This document shows, in pieces, positions 53,667 to 61,965 of a stretch of DNA of 64,000 bases (positions are counted from its first letter, which is position 1; each line of letters opens with the position of its first letter). Location of the stretch: assembly GCA_902810695.1 (NCBI GenBank), contig CADDYV010000005.1, positions 1 through 64,000 on the forward strand, given 5' to 3'. This DNA is from Actinomycetota bacterium (lineage in GTDB: Bacteria > Actinomycetota > Rubrobacteria > Rubrobacterales > Rubrobacteraceae). The position numbers were made by a program, and so were the translations under genes. The notes under the pieces were generated by a model, which worked only from the letters and a program-made list of their open reading frames with translations, was not told the origin of the DNA and did not search any database.

Positions 53667-54155
53667 TTGCGGGAGGCGGTTCCCACCCTGTCCCGCCTGG
53701 TGAGGGACCGCGGCTTCCTGGACTCTCACATCCTGCCTCTTTTGCAAGAGACGGAAGGAGCCGGGGAATGGTACGTGGCCTACCGTCACGGCGACCGCTC
53801 GCATACGCTGCAAGTCTTTGCCTGGCTTCCGGGTTCTGCGACTCGAATTCACGACCATACCTCCTGGGGAGCCTTTTGCGGCGTTGTGGGGGCCGTTCTG
53901 GAAGAACGTTACGAGCGCCTCGACGACGGTTCCCTGCCGGATCATGCCCGCTTGAGGAAACTCTGGCAGCGTGAATGGAGGAGGGGAGATGGGATCTCGA
54001 CCGTGCTGCCGTATGAGGACGGCATCCACCGGATGAGTAACCCGACCGGAGAGCTGGCTATCTCGGTGCACCTTTACGGTCCCAGATTCGGGGAGATAGA
54101 TGGGCGGGACTACGACCCTTCCCGAGACTACGTCTGCGACCGGCTGGAAGATTGA
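53667..54155 (+). CDS. Cysteine dioxygenase-like cupin (start uncertain, probable frameshift)
   Basis: 162 aa from the TTG at 53667. The cupin motif ATRIHDHTSWGAFCGVVGAV with VLEERYERLDDG and GIHRMSNPTGELAISVHLYG matches cysteine dioxygenase/3-mercaptopropionate dioxygenase relatives, which use an Fe bound by three His. The open frame extends upstream to 53601 and reads ITFTLSTDDIFVVPPELTLR, which looks native, but has no start codon. An ATG at 53593 opens MSEREQK in another frame; one more A in the A5 run at 53609-53613 would join them. So the true protein is probably about 25 residues longer. Confidence 0.75.
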   Translation: MREAVPTLSRLVRDRGFLDSHILPLLQETEGAGEWYVAYRHGDRSHTLQVFAWLPGSATRIHDHTSWGAFCGVVGAVLEERYERLDDGSLPDHARLRKLWQREWRRGDGISTVLPYEDGIHRMSNPTGELAISVHLYGPRFGEIDGRDYDPSRDYVCDRLED

Positions 54156-54191
54156 TGGATGTGGTAACGGCTCAAGACTCGCACCCGGTGC

Positions 54192-54245
54192 TGGGACCCG
54201 GACAACTTCTTCCACACGAACCAGAACATAAAACCGGCGGTGTGA
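54192..54245 (+). pseudogene. C-terminal remnant of a BBE-type flavoenzyme gene
   Basis: The stretch reads WDPDNFFHTNQNIKPAV then stop. This is almost the same as the C-terminus of the complete flavoenzyme downstream (WDPQNLFRLNQNIRPEE). Nothing upstream in frame belongs to the family, so only the tail of a former gene survives. Confidence 0.65.
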
Positions 54246-54265
54246 GCTAAAGACAGGAGAAGCAG

Positions 54266-54703
54266 ATGTCGGTTGAGAGAAACAAAGAGACTTTCCGGCG
54301 CTACATCGAGGAGGTCTGGATCGGGGGCAACCTCGATGTTGCGGACGAGGTCTTCGCCGGGAAGTACCTCGCGCACCAGTCTGACGGCTCCGTACTGGAG
54401 CGGGGTCCTGAAGACGTCAAGAGGTTCGTCAGCGAGTGGCGTTCCGCATTCTCCGATGTAGTGAACACCATCGAGGACATGATCGGAGAGGGAGATAAGG
54501 TCGTAACGCGCTGGATGATGCGAGCGACCCACTCGGGCGATTTCCGGGGCATTGCCGCCACGGGTAACCGCATCACGGTAACCGGGATCGGCATCTTCCG
54601 CTTCTCGGATGGGAAGGTCGTGGAGAGCTGGGACAGCCTCGATCAGCTAGGCATGATACGGCAGCTCGGCGTCCTCGCCGAACCGGAGCATACGGTGCAG
54701 TAA
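54266..54703 (+). CDS. SnoaL-like polyketide cyclase / ester cyclase family protein
   Basis: 145 aa. NKETFRRYIEEVWIGGNLDV and EVFAGKYLAHQSDGSVLERG, followed by KRFVSEWRSAFSDVVNTIED and DGKVVESWDSLDQLGMIRQL, is the common SnoaL-like ester-cyclase pattern. The substrate is unknown. AGGAGAAG precedes the ATG. It sits between a flavoenzyme remnant and the complete flavoenzyme gene. Confidence 0.85.
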   Translation: MSVERNKETFRRYIEEVWIGGNLDVADEVFAGKYLAHQSDGSVLERGPEDVKRFVSEWRSAFSDVVNTIEDMIGEGDKVVTRWMMRATHSGDFRGIAATGNRITVTGIGIFRFSDGKVVESWDSLDQLGMIRQLGVLAEPEHTVQ

Positions 54704-54755
54704 CACTCGACAACACGCAACCGGCTAGCTGGTGCTAGCCAGAAAGGACAAGTCC

Positions 54756-56168
54756 ATGTCAGACGTGACAATTGCCGACCCTTTGGAATCGGCCATTGCG
54801 GAGCTGCGAGCCGGGATGCGGGGGGAACTGATCGGCCCTTCGGACGAGGGCTACGAGGCCGCGCGCAGGGTCTACAACGGGATGATCGACCGGCGGCCTG
54901 CGCTCATCGCGCGCCCTACCGGCGCCGCCGATGTGATCGAGGCCGTGAAGGTAGCGCGGGAGAGCAGCTTGCCCCTGGCGGTCCGCTGCGGCGGCCATAG
55001 CATAGCCGGCAACAGCGTCTGCGACGATGGGCTGGTGATCGACCTCTCGCGCATGAAGGGCGTGCGGGTAGACCCCATGGCACGCACCGCCCGCGCCAAT
55101 GCCGGCGTCCTCTGGGGCGAGTTCGACCGCGAGGCCCAGGTGTTCGGGCTCGCCACGCCGGGTGGCAGGGTCACCACCACCGGCCTGGGCGGCTTCACGC
55201 TTGGCGGTGGCTACGGCTGGCTCTCCCCCAAGTTTGGCCTGACCTGCGACAATCTCCTCTCCGCCGATGTCGTCACCGCTGATGGCCAGATGGTGACGGT
55301 GAGCGAGCGCGAGAACGCCGACCTCTTCTGGGGCCTGCGCGGGGGAAGCGGCAACTTCGGCGTCGTCACCTCGTACGAGTTCCGCCTCTACCCGCTGGGT
55401 CCGCTGGTGATGGGCGGGTTGCTCCTGCACTCGATCGATCGCGGGCAGGAGGTCGCCCGCGCCTACCGTGATTGCGTGGAGTCGGCGCCCGATGAGCTGG
55501 CAACCGCCATCGCGGTGCTGATGGCGCCGCCTGCCCCCTTCGTGCCGCAGCACCTGCAGGGTAAGCCCGTCTTCGGCATCGTCGTGCTCTACGCAGGCGC
55601 GGCCGAGGAGGCCGAGGCAGTGGTGGAGCCGTTGAAGCGGCTCGGGCCGCCAGCGGTGGATCTCGTCCAGCCAATGCCCTACACCGCCTTCCAGGCGCTG
55701 CTCGACCCGACCGCGCCCTGGGGACTGCACGTGTACACCCGTGCCCTGCACTTGCAGGGCCTGAGCGACGGGGCCATTGACACTTTCCTCGAGTATGGCA
55801 CCGAGATCGCCGCCACCTCCCCCTGGAGCCAGATGATTATCTTCCGCCACGGCGGCGCGGTGTCCCGCGTCCCCGAAGACGCAACCGCCTTCAGCCACCG
55901 CAGTACGGCCTACATGGCCCACCCTATAGCCGGCTGGGAAGACCCTGCCGACACCGAGAGGCATCTCGATTGGATAAGGCGCTTCTCCGCGGCGATGCAG
56001 ACGTTCACGACCGGGGGCGTCTATCTGAACCTGGAGGGGGATGAAGGCGAGGACAAGGTGCGCGCCAACTTCAGCGCGGAGAAGTACGCGAAGCTGGCGG
56101 CCCTGAAGGCGAAGTGGGACCCGCAGAACCTTTTCCGCCTCAACCAGAACATAAGACCTGAAGAGTAA
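54756..56168 (+). CDS. FAD-linked oxidoreductase, berberine-bridge (BBE) type
   Basis: 470 aa. The FAD domain includes RPTGAADVIEAVKVARESSL and VRCGGHSIAGNSVCDDGLVI; the His in GGHS is the usual 8-alpha attachment site. GGFTLGGGYGWLSPKFGLTC and LFWGLRGGSGNFGVVTSYEF follow, and the BBE tail WDPQNLFRLNQNIRP ends the protein. The Cys that gives a second covalent bond in some members appears absent (VTTTGLGG). Such enzymes oxidise sugars, alkaloids or polyketides with O2. ATG 54756 has AAAGGA 8 bases before it; the earlier frame opening at 54732 adds eight residues. Confidence 0.9.
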   Translation: MSDVTIADPLESAIAELRAGMRGELIGPSDEGYEAARRVYNGMIDRRPALIARPTGAADVIEAVKVARESSLPLAVRCGGHSIAGNSVCDDGLVIDLSRMKGVRVDPMARTARANAGVLWGEFDREAQVFGLATPGGRVTTTGLGGFTLGGGYGWLSPKFGLTCDNLLSADVVTADGQMVTVSERENADLFWGLRGGSGNFGVVTSYEFRLYPLGPLVMGGLLLHSIDRGQEVARAYRDCVESAPDELATAIAVLMAPPAPFVPQHLQGKPVFGIVVLYAGAAEEAEAVVEPLKRLGPPAVDLVQPMPYTAFQALLDPTAPWGLHVYTRALHLQGLSDGAIDTFLEYGTEIAATSPWSQMIIFRHGGAVSRVPEDATAFSHRSTAYMAHPIAGWEDPADTERHLDWIRRFSAAMQTFTTGGVYLNLEGDEGEDKVRANFSAEKYAKLAALKAKWDPQNLFRLNQNIRPEE

Positions 56169-56267
56169 GCAGAGAGGAGGTCTACAGCACCGAACATACC
56201 CAATCGTACCGTTTTCTCGAATTCGACCAGAACGCAGAGAGAGGAGACTCGGGAGGTAAGAGATCAG

Positions 56268-56501
56268 GTGCAGAGCGGATTTACTGAGAGGTTCGTGGTC
56301 AGGCACTGCCTGACCTTTCCCAAGTGGAGGTTTTACGTGGGGGGACGGCAGATCTGCGCGGTGGACTTCGAGCCCGGCGGGCTTGGTTTGGCCGGTACCC
56401 TCTTGCGGTCCGGGTGTCTGCTTCCCCCTTACGGGAGAATCGAGTTCGTCGAGGTAGACGCGCCACCGGGAAAGGAGGAGAGGTTGGAGAGACAGGCATG
56501 A
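56268..56501 (+). CDS. Hypothetical protein, 77 aa (uncertain)
   Basis: The frame has G/C-rich third codon positions and a plausible protein (FPKWRFYVGGRQICAVDFEP), but no family is recognised. The GTG start has GGGAGG 12-15 bases upstream, which is loose. It could be a real small gene or a leftover of the surrounding rearranged DNA. Confidence 0.35.
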   Translation: MQSGFTERFVVRHCLTFPKWRFYVGGRQICAVDFEPGGLGLAGTLLRSGCLLPPYGRIEFVEVDAPPGKEERLERQA

Positions 56502-56554
56502 TGAGCGCGTAAAAGCGCGATGGGTCTCGGGATAGAGAGAAAGGAGAGAACGCG

Positions 56555-56806
56555 ATGAGCCTGAAGCAGCTTGGAGCTTCCCGGAGCGAGACGTTTGCGG
56601 AGGAAGACGGACGTGTGCTCATCGAGACCCCTGAAGGGCCGCGCCACGTGGGGCATGAGCACTTCTGGGAGCGCGCCTTCTCGCGCAGCCAGTTCGTCGG
56701 GGCAGCGGGTGCGCTCGCGCTCGGCTCGGGTATTTTCACCCTGGCGCTAGCCGGAGCCGCGGTCTGCCGATGCTCACCGCGAACGTTCCAGGAACTCAAT
56801 TACTAA
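56555..56806 (+). pseudogene. Truncated gene: N-terminus with Tat-like signal
   Basis: A strong AGAAAGGAG site precedes the ATG. The first 60 residues look native: an acidic N-terminus, then HEHFWERAFSRSQFVGAAGA and ALALGSGIFTLALAGA, which resembles the twin-arginine signal of Rubrobacter-type secreted proteins (SRxQFxGAAGALALGSG) with only one Arg kept. The sequence then runs into DNA that is the 3' end of the opposing hydrolase gene and stops. The secreted part of the protein is gone. Confidence 0.5.
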
Positions 56807-57589
56807 CGTATTGAACTCCTCGGGCCGCTCTATGTTCGGCAGGTGGGCGGTACCGTGCATTATGGCCTTCTCTGCTCTCGGCACTTCCCGGGTGAGCAAG
56901 TCCGCTGCTGCAAGGATCTCGGGGTGGTCTAGGTCGCCGACTATGACGAGGGTGGGAGCCTGGATCTCATCCAGACGGCCCACCGCGGGAGGCTCCAGCG
57001 GCCTCTCGTCGCCCAGCCCCGACGCCTCATTTCTCAGCGCGATCAGGTTCATTTCGTGCACGAGGTCGCGCACGGCAGGATCCACCACGTCCGGCTCGCG
57101 ATGAGGACCGTCCACCCACACCTGGACCTCCAGTTCGGAGAGGTGCTCCAGGTCCCCGATCTCATCAGCGGCCACCATCTCCTCCCACTCTTTAGGAGGC
57201 TCGGTGTCGGGATCGAAGCCGCCCACCGGAGCCCCCAACAGGACGAGGGCCTCGACCCTGCCAGGGTTCTCCAGCGCGAAGTCAATGACGGTCTTGCCTC
57301 CCATGGAGCAGCCCACGAAGGACGCGCGCCCAACGCCCAGGGAGTCCAGCAGCCCGCAGAGGTCCTCGTGGTGGGAGAAGGGTCCCGCGACCATTGGGCT
57401 CTTGCCAAAGCCCCGCATGTCGTAGCGCACCACCCGGCGGTACTCGGAGAACGGCCCGACCTGAGGGGCCCACATCCTCATGTCGGCGATGCCGGCGTGG
57501 ACTAGGACCAGCAGCTCACCCTCACCGACGACCTCGTAGGCCAGCCGCGCCCCGTTGACGACAGCATCGCCCGCCTCCTTATCGTGCAT
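56774..57589 (-). CDS. Alpha/beta hydrolase
   Basis: 271 aa. LLVLVHAGIADMRMWAPQVG (oxyanion region), VVRYDMRGFGKSP, nucleophile Ser in FVGCSMGGKTVIDFA, Asp in VIVGDLDHPEI and His in MHGTAHLPNIERPE complete the triad. It is of the pimeloyl/3-oxoadipate enol-lactonase-like class; the substrate is unknown. ATG 57589 has GGAAGGGGAAA before it. The last 33 bases overlap the truncated Tat-like frame on the other strand. Confidence 0.88.
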   Translation of the reverse strand: MHDKEAGDAVVNGARLAYEVVGEGELLVLVHAGIADMRMWAPQVGPFSEYRRVVRYDMRGFGKSPMVAGPFSHHEDLCGLLDSLGVGRASFVGCSMGGKTVIDFALENPGRVEALVLLGAPVGGFDPDTEPPKEWEEMVAADEIGDLEHLSELEVQVWVDGPHREPDVVDPAVRDLVHEMNLIALRNEASGLGDERPLEPPAVGRLDEIQAPTLVIVGDLDHPEILAAADLLTREVPRAEKAIMHGTAHLPNIERPEEFNTLVIEFLERSR

Positions 57590-58013
57590 CGTTTCCCCTT
57601 CCAGTAATAGATGTTGCGTTTGTTGGACCCCGCTCCTCCTGTGCCCACGATGTGTGGCTGAGTTCGGCCTGTGGGAACGGGCACGAGAGAATGTCCTGGC
57701 TGTGCTTGCAGATCTATGGAATCTGGACGCACCGAGCACCCTAGAGAGGCACAACCCCAGTATAGGCTAGCTGCTGCGTCGGCTCTACGTCTGGCCCGGA
57801 TCATCAACAACCCGACAGAACCAACGCTCGCGGCTGATCGCCTGCTGCGCCGACATCGCTGACTCGACCAGAACATAAGGCCTGCGGTTAGAGGCTGAGT
57901 AGGACTTAGAGGGAACACGCTCAAGGAGAAGCGTACTTCCGGTAGACGGCTTCGATTCCGGGCGTACAATATTGTCTCGTGCCGGATCTACAGCACTTTG
58001 CGGAGGTGGTCTC
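57590..58013. other. Intergenic stretch with a flavoenzyme tail remnant
   Basis: No whole gene is seen in these 424 bases. Several short frames on both strands have atypical composition. The only recognisable piece is the remnant at 57863-57898. The promoter and the ribosome site GCGGAGGTGG of trmFO lie at the right end. Confidence 0.4.
57863..57898 (+). pseudogene. Second C-terminal remnant of a BBE-type flavoenzyme gene
   Basis: The 12 codons LDQNIRPAVRG-stop repeat the NQNI(R/K)PAV tail found at 54192-54245 and, as NQNIRP, at the end of the intact gene. At base level CCAGAACATAA is common to all three sites. Confidence 0.45.
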
Positions 58014-59336
58014 GTGCCCGATGTAACGGTCATAGGCGGCGGGCTCGCTGGAAGCGAAGCGGCCTGGCAGGCTGCCGAGGCGGGTTGCTCGGTCGAGCTG
58101 TGGGAGATGCGCCCGGCTAAGCAGACCCCGGCCCATCACACGGATCAGTTCGCCGAGCTTGTCTGTTCGAACTCGATGGGCAACCTCTCGCTCTCTACGG
58201 CGTCCGGGCTCCTGAAAGAGGAACTGAGACGCCTCGGCTCCGTCATCCTGCGCTGCGCCGACGCTAACAAGGTTCCGGCGGGCGGGGCTTTGGGGCTCGC
58301 CCGCGAGGACTTCTCGCGCGCCGTAACAGAAGCCGTCCACAGCCACCCGAACATCGAGGTGGTGCGTAAGGAAGCCACCGACATCCCACCCCACCCGACC
58401 ATCGTAGCCACCGGGCCCCTGACCTCGGATGCGCTGGCGGAGAAGATATCCGCTATTTCCGGGGAGAGACTCTACTTCTACGACGCCGCCTCCCCGATCC
58501 TCTTCCGCGAGTCTCTGGATGAGGAGAAGATCTACCTGGCCTCCCGCTACGGCAAAGGCGAGGCGGCGTACCTCAACTGCCCGATGAACGAGGAAGAATA
58601 TTACGCTTTCGTCGAAGCCCTGACCTCAGCAGAGCTGGCTCCCATAAAGGACTTCGAGGAGAACATGTACTTCGAGGGATGCCTGCCCGTCGAGGTCATA
58701 GCCTCTCGCGGCCCCGACACTTTGCGCTTCGGTCCGATGAAGCCGGTGGGGCTCCCGGATCCCAAGACCGGAGGAGAACCTTTCGCCGTTGTGCAACTCA
58801 GACAGGACGATGCAGAGGGACATCTGTTCAACATGGTCGGTTTTCAGACACGCCTCCGCTGGGGTGAACAGAAGCGGGTCTTCCGCATGATACCGGGCCT
58901 GGAGAACGCAGACTTCGCCCGCATGGGTGTTATGCATCGCAACACCTACCTCCGTGCGAACCATATTCTGGAAGCGACGATGCGCGTCCGCGCTGGCGAG
59001 CCGCTGTTCTTCGCCGGGCAACTCACCGGGGTCGAGGGCTACGTCGAGAGCACCGCGATGGGCTACATTGCTGGCACAAACGCGGCCCGCCTCGCTCGCG
59101 GAGAGGAGCCCATCGAAATGCCGCGCGGAACCATGATCGGGGCTCTCGCCCACTACATCACCACCAAAGACGGCACGCTCCAGCCCATCAACTCCAACTG
59201 GGGCCTCGTACCCTCCGCGCCAAAGAGGGAGAATGGGCGCCGCCTCAGCAAGCAGGAGCGCCGGGAGCGGCAAGCGCAAATGGCGCTCGGCGTGCTGGAA
59301 GAATTCCTCGGGGAGAGGATCGTGGTCGCCAGCTAG
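58014..59336 (+). CDS. trmFO: Methylenetetrahydrofolate-tRNA-(uracil-5-)-methyltransferase TrmFO
   Basis: 440 aa, the family length. It makes m5U54 in the T-loop of tRNA using methylenetetrahydrofolate and FAD. The FAD motif is [20 protein letters not shown]51 in [10 protein letters not shown] and the Cys in [10 protein letters not shown] are the catalytic pair. [20 protein letters not shown], then [17 protein letters not shown], is diagnostic. The GTG at 58014 has GGAGGTGG before it; the frame opening at 57972 has no support. Confidence 0.95.
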   Translation: MPDVTVIGGGLAGSEAAWQAAEAGCSVELWEMRPAKQTPAHHTDQFAELVCSNSMGNLSLSTASGLLKEELRRLGSVILRCADANKVPAGGALGLAREDFSRAVTEAVHSHPNIEVVRKEATDIPPHPTIVATGPLTSDALAEKISAISGERLYFYDAASPILFRESLDEEKIYLASRYGKGEAAYLNCPMNEEEYYAFVEALTSAELAPIKDFEENMYFEGCLPVEVIASRGPDTLRFGPMKPVGLPDPKTGGEPFAVVQLRQDDAEGHLFNMVGFQTRLRWGEQKRVFRMIPGLENADFARMGVMHRNTYLRANHILEATMRVRAGEPLFFAGQLTGVEGYVESTAMGYIAGTNAARLARGEEPIEMPRGTMIGALAHYITTKDGTLQPINSNWGLVPSAPKRENGRRLSKQERRERQAQMALGVLEEFLGERIVVAS

Positions 59337-59672
59337 GGCGCTACCTGGAAACACGGGCTTTAGATCCCGGAAGCCATCTCAGAGATTTCCCGTGCAGTTC
59401 TGAGAGATAACCAGCCTGCCGCCAAAAATGGTCCATTTGGAGGATGTGCGGGGTTCGCTTCGCTGCTAGATTGTATTCATTACATGGTGGCGTGGCAAAG
59501 GCGAATATCATGCGTACTCGTTTGTGCGATCTGGCAGGGCATCGGGCACCAAAAGAGGAAGCCGATGTTCCAGGCGAAGTCGAGCGGGATATAGCGTTCT
59601 CTCACCTTGTATTCAATGAAGTGACGCACAAGTTATCCGCGAACCTGTGCAGACGCTACGTGATGGTAGAGG
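59337..59672. other. Intergenic stretch
   Basis: These 336 bases show no supported gene; a 79-codon frame at 59444 lacks a ribosome site and family resemblance. An imperfectly placed stem (TCTCAGA at 59377-59383 with TCTGAGA at 59399-59405) may be a weak transcript end after trmFO. Confidence 0.35.
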
Positions 59673-60212
59673 ATGAAACATAAAAAGGCTGGCTTTTTCC
59701 GCAGGTTTATGCGCGATCTGGCCGCGACCGCCCCAGTGTCGTGGTTTTTCGCCCGCGCCCTTCACCACGTAGACGGCTCCGTATTCCGCCTCACGGGAGG
59801 GAGGCATACCTTCGCGAGCCTCGTCTCCGGCTTGCCAGTCATCATGCTCACCACTACTGGAGCTAGAAGCGGGACGAGCCGCACGCTGCCAGTGCTGGGC
59901 CTCCCCGAGGGGGAGAGGATAGTGGTGATCGCCTCCAACTACGGGCAGCATAACCATCCGGCCTGGTATTACAACCTGCGCGCCCATCCCGGAGCCCAAA
60001 TTTCCATCGGTGGCGAGCACTGGAACGTCATCGCCCACGAAGCCGAAGGCTGTGAGCGGGAACGCCTCTGGCGGATGGGGCTGGAGATTTACCCTGGTTG
60101 GATCGACTACGAGCAGCGTGCCTCAAACCGGCACATCCCGGTCATGGTGCTCTCGCCGCAAAACCGGGACGAACAGCGGGAAGACAGAATCGAAAAATAC
60201 TACAGGTGGTGA
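59673..60212 (+). CDS. Deazaflavin (F420)-dependent nitroreductase family protein
   Basis: 179 aa. VDGSVFRLTGGRHTFASLVS, VIMLTTTGARSGTSRTLPVL and VVIASNYGQHNHPAWYYNLR are the Ddn-type signature (TTGRxSGxxRxxPL; NxGxxxHPxWYxNL). It uses F420H2 to reduce quinones or other small substrates and is often membrane-associated. The ATG lies directly after GTAGAGG, so the ribosome site is poorly spaced and the start is uncertain. Confidence 0.87.
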   Translation: MKHKKAGFFRRFMRDLAATAPVSWFFARALHHVDGSVFRLTGGRHTFASLVSGLPVIMLTTTGARSGTSRTLPVLGLPEGERIVVIASNYGQHNHPAWYYNLRAHPGAQISIGGEHWNVIAHEAEGCERERLWRMGLEIYPGWIDYEQRASNRHIPVMVLSPQNRDEQREDRIEKYYRW

Positions 60213-60306
60213 AGCCATGAAAGGATGGAAAGGAGGTGCATCAGGGATTCTATACAGCGATCAGGAAGCGGTGGGGCCTTGAGATGAAAGGAGATCGGAA
60301 CAAAAG

Positions 60307-60927
60307 ATGAGCCTTAGAAACAGGTATATGTTGCTCCTGTTGAGCGTCGCGCTCCTTGTAGGGGTGCTCGCTGCCGGGGCTGCACTTGCCCTGACAAAGA
60401 GTACATCCTTCACGATGGTGCGCTCCAGCGGAGCGGTAGCGGCGAATTGCCTCAAAGGTGCAAACGGCAAGGTTACTATACGCTCTCTGGGACCGGTTGA
60501 GGTCATGAACGTCTCCCTCAACAAGCTTCCCCCCAAGAAAGAGTTCGATCTGTTTGTAACCCAGCTTCCCAACACACCTTTCGGCGTCTCCTGGTATCAG
60601 GGGGATCTGAGGACAGACGGCAAGGGCCATGCTACGGGGCGCTTCATCGGACGCTTCAGTGTGGAGACCTTTGCTGTTGCTCCTGGCAGCGGGCCAGCTC
60701 CCAGGCCACACAAGAGTGGACCTTTCCCCGATGCATCGAGCAATCCGGCATTCGCACCGGTGCACACGTTCCACCTGGGGGTGTGGTTCAACTCGCCGAA
60801 AGCTGCTGCACAGGCGGGATGTCCGAATACGGTAACGCCTTTCAACGGGGTTCACCATGCGGGCGTCCAGGCTCTTAGCACCCGCAACTTCGGGGACCTG
60901 AACGGTCCCCTGCGCAGGATCAAGTAG
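60307..60927 (+). CDS. Secreted protein of unknown function, 206 aa
   Basis: A signal peptide (about 1-29, with YMLLLLSVALLVGVLAAGAA) precedes a beta-rich domain: NCLKGANGKVTIRSLGPVEV and FDLFVTQLPNTPFGVSWYQG, with DGKGHATGRFIGRF. Two cysteines (about 48 and 176) may form a disulphide outside the cell. Similar small exported proteins are common in Rubrobacter-type genomes but uncharacterised. AAAGGAGAT lies 12 bases before the ATG, and a strong terminator follows. Confidence 0.75.
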   Translation: MSLRNRYMLLLLSVALLVGVLAAGAALALTKSTSFTMVRSSGAVAANCLKGANGKVTIRSLGPVEVMNVSLNKLPPKKEFDLFVTQLPNTPFGVSWYQGDLRTDGKGHATGRFIGRFSVETFAVAPGSGPAPRPHKSGPFPDASSNPAFAPVHTFHLGVWFNSPKAAAQAGCPNTVTPFNGVHHAGVQALSTRNFGDLNGPLRRIK

Positions 60928-60948
60928 GCGACAACCTCGATCAGCGCC

Positions 60949-60981
60949 AGATACGGCCTGCTGAAGCAGGCCGTATCTTTT
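60949..60981. terminator. Strong bidirectional terminator
   Basis: A perfect 13-bp stem, AGATACGGCCTGC with GCAGGCCGTATCT, and a TGAA loop is followed by a T run. It lies between the convergent secreted-protein and ligase genes. Confidence 0.9.
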
Positions 60982-60999
60982 CCTGCGTAGAGCCGGGGA

Positions 61000-61956
61000 C
61001 TACAGCTTCGCCGGAGTTTCCTGATGGAGCGCCGCTTCCAGGATGGTTTCGACGAGCTCGTCGAAACCTATGCCGGCAGCCTCGGCTGCGAGCGGAAGCG
61101 TCGAGGTTTCGGTGAAACCGGGGATGGTCTTCACGTCGAGAACCCAGGGTGTATCTCCTTCCAGTACCATATCCACCCGCGCAACTCCCGAGCAGCCTAA
61201 AGTCCGGTAGGTGGTGAGCGCCGTCTCCTCGACGCGGGCGGCGGATTCGGGTGGGATCTCGGCGGGTATCGCGAAGTCGGTCGCGCCGGGGGTGTACTTG
61301 GCCTCAAAGTCGTAGCCATCCCCGCGCGGGCGTATCTCCACGAGCTCCAGAATTCGCGGGATCTCGCCCGCGGGCTCCAGTATGGGAGCCGCTATCTCGG
61401 TCCCGGAAACCCACCTCTCCAGCACGATCTTGGTGTCGTATCCGAAGGCTTCGTAGACGGCGTCGAGCAGTGCTTCGGGAGACTCTACTTTCGAGAGCCC
61501 GAGCCCCGAACCTTCCCGCGCGGGCTTGACGGCGAGAGGATAGCCTAAAGAGTCGGCTGCGGGTTCCAGGGCTGCCGCCGCGCCCATCTCGTGCATTGCG
61601 CGCCGGACGAACGTGCGAAACGGTGGGGTCGGGACCCCGACGGCAGAGAGCATGCGCTTGGCGTAGTCCTTGTCCGTGCAGCGGATGCTCGCGTGCGGAC
61701 CGCTGCCGGTGTACGGTATCCCCAGAGATTCGAGCAGCGCCTGCACCGTACCGTCCTCGCCTCCGACGCCGTGGAGGCACACGAAAGCGGCGTCCGGTGA
61801 GATCTCGATAAGCGACTTGGTGGTTTTCTCTTCTAGGTCCAGCTCGCGCACCTCGTGGCCGAGGCGTTCCAGGGCGTGGGCCACCCTCCGCCCCGTCATG
61901 ACGGAGACATCCCGCTCCATCGAGCGCCCGCCTCTGAGTACCACCAGATGAGCCAC
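61000..61956 (-). CDS. ddl: D-alanine-D-alanine ligase-like ATP-grasp enzyme
   Basis: 318 aa. LRGGRSMERDVSVMTGRRVA, FVCLHGVGGEDGTVQALLES, PYTGSGPHAS and AVKPAREGSGLGLSKV are Ddl motifs. The metal-binding end reads VLDVKTIPGFTETSTLPLAA, where most Ddl proteins have LEVNTIPG; the Asn ligand is Lys here. It most likely makes D-Ala-D-Ala for peptidoglycan, but altered activity or a related ligase role is possible. GTG 61956 has AGGAGAG before it and lies 9 bases after the aminotransferase stop. Confidence 0.8.
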   Translation of the reverse strand: MAHLVVLRGGRSMERDVSVMTGRRVAHALERLGHEVRELDLEEKTTKSLIEISPDAAFVCLHGVGGEDGTVQALLESLGIPYTGSGPHASIRCTDKDYAKRMLSAVGVPTPPFRTFVRRAMHEMGAAAALEPAADSLGYPLAVKPAREGSGLGLSKVESPEALLDAVYEAFGYDTKIVLERWVSGTEIAAPILEPAGEIPRILELVEIRPRGDGYDFEAKYTPGATDFAIPAEIPPESAARVEETALTTYRTLGCSGVARVDMVLEGDTPWVLDVKTIPGFTETSTLPLAAEAAGIGFDELVETILEAALHQETPAKL

Positions 61957-61965
61957 GATTCTCTC

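Noticed and set aside
59444-59683. 79-codon plus-strand frame before the F420-type gene
   Set aside because: No ribosome site, atypical codon use, no domain.
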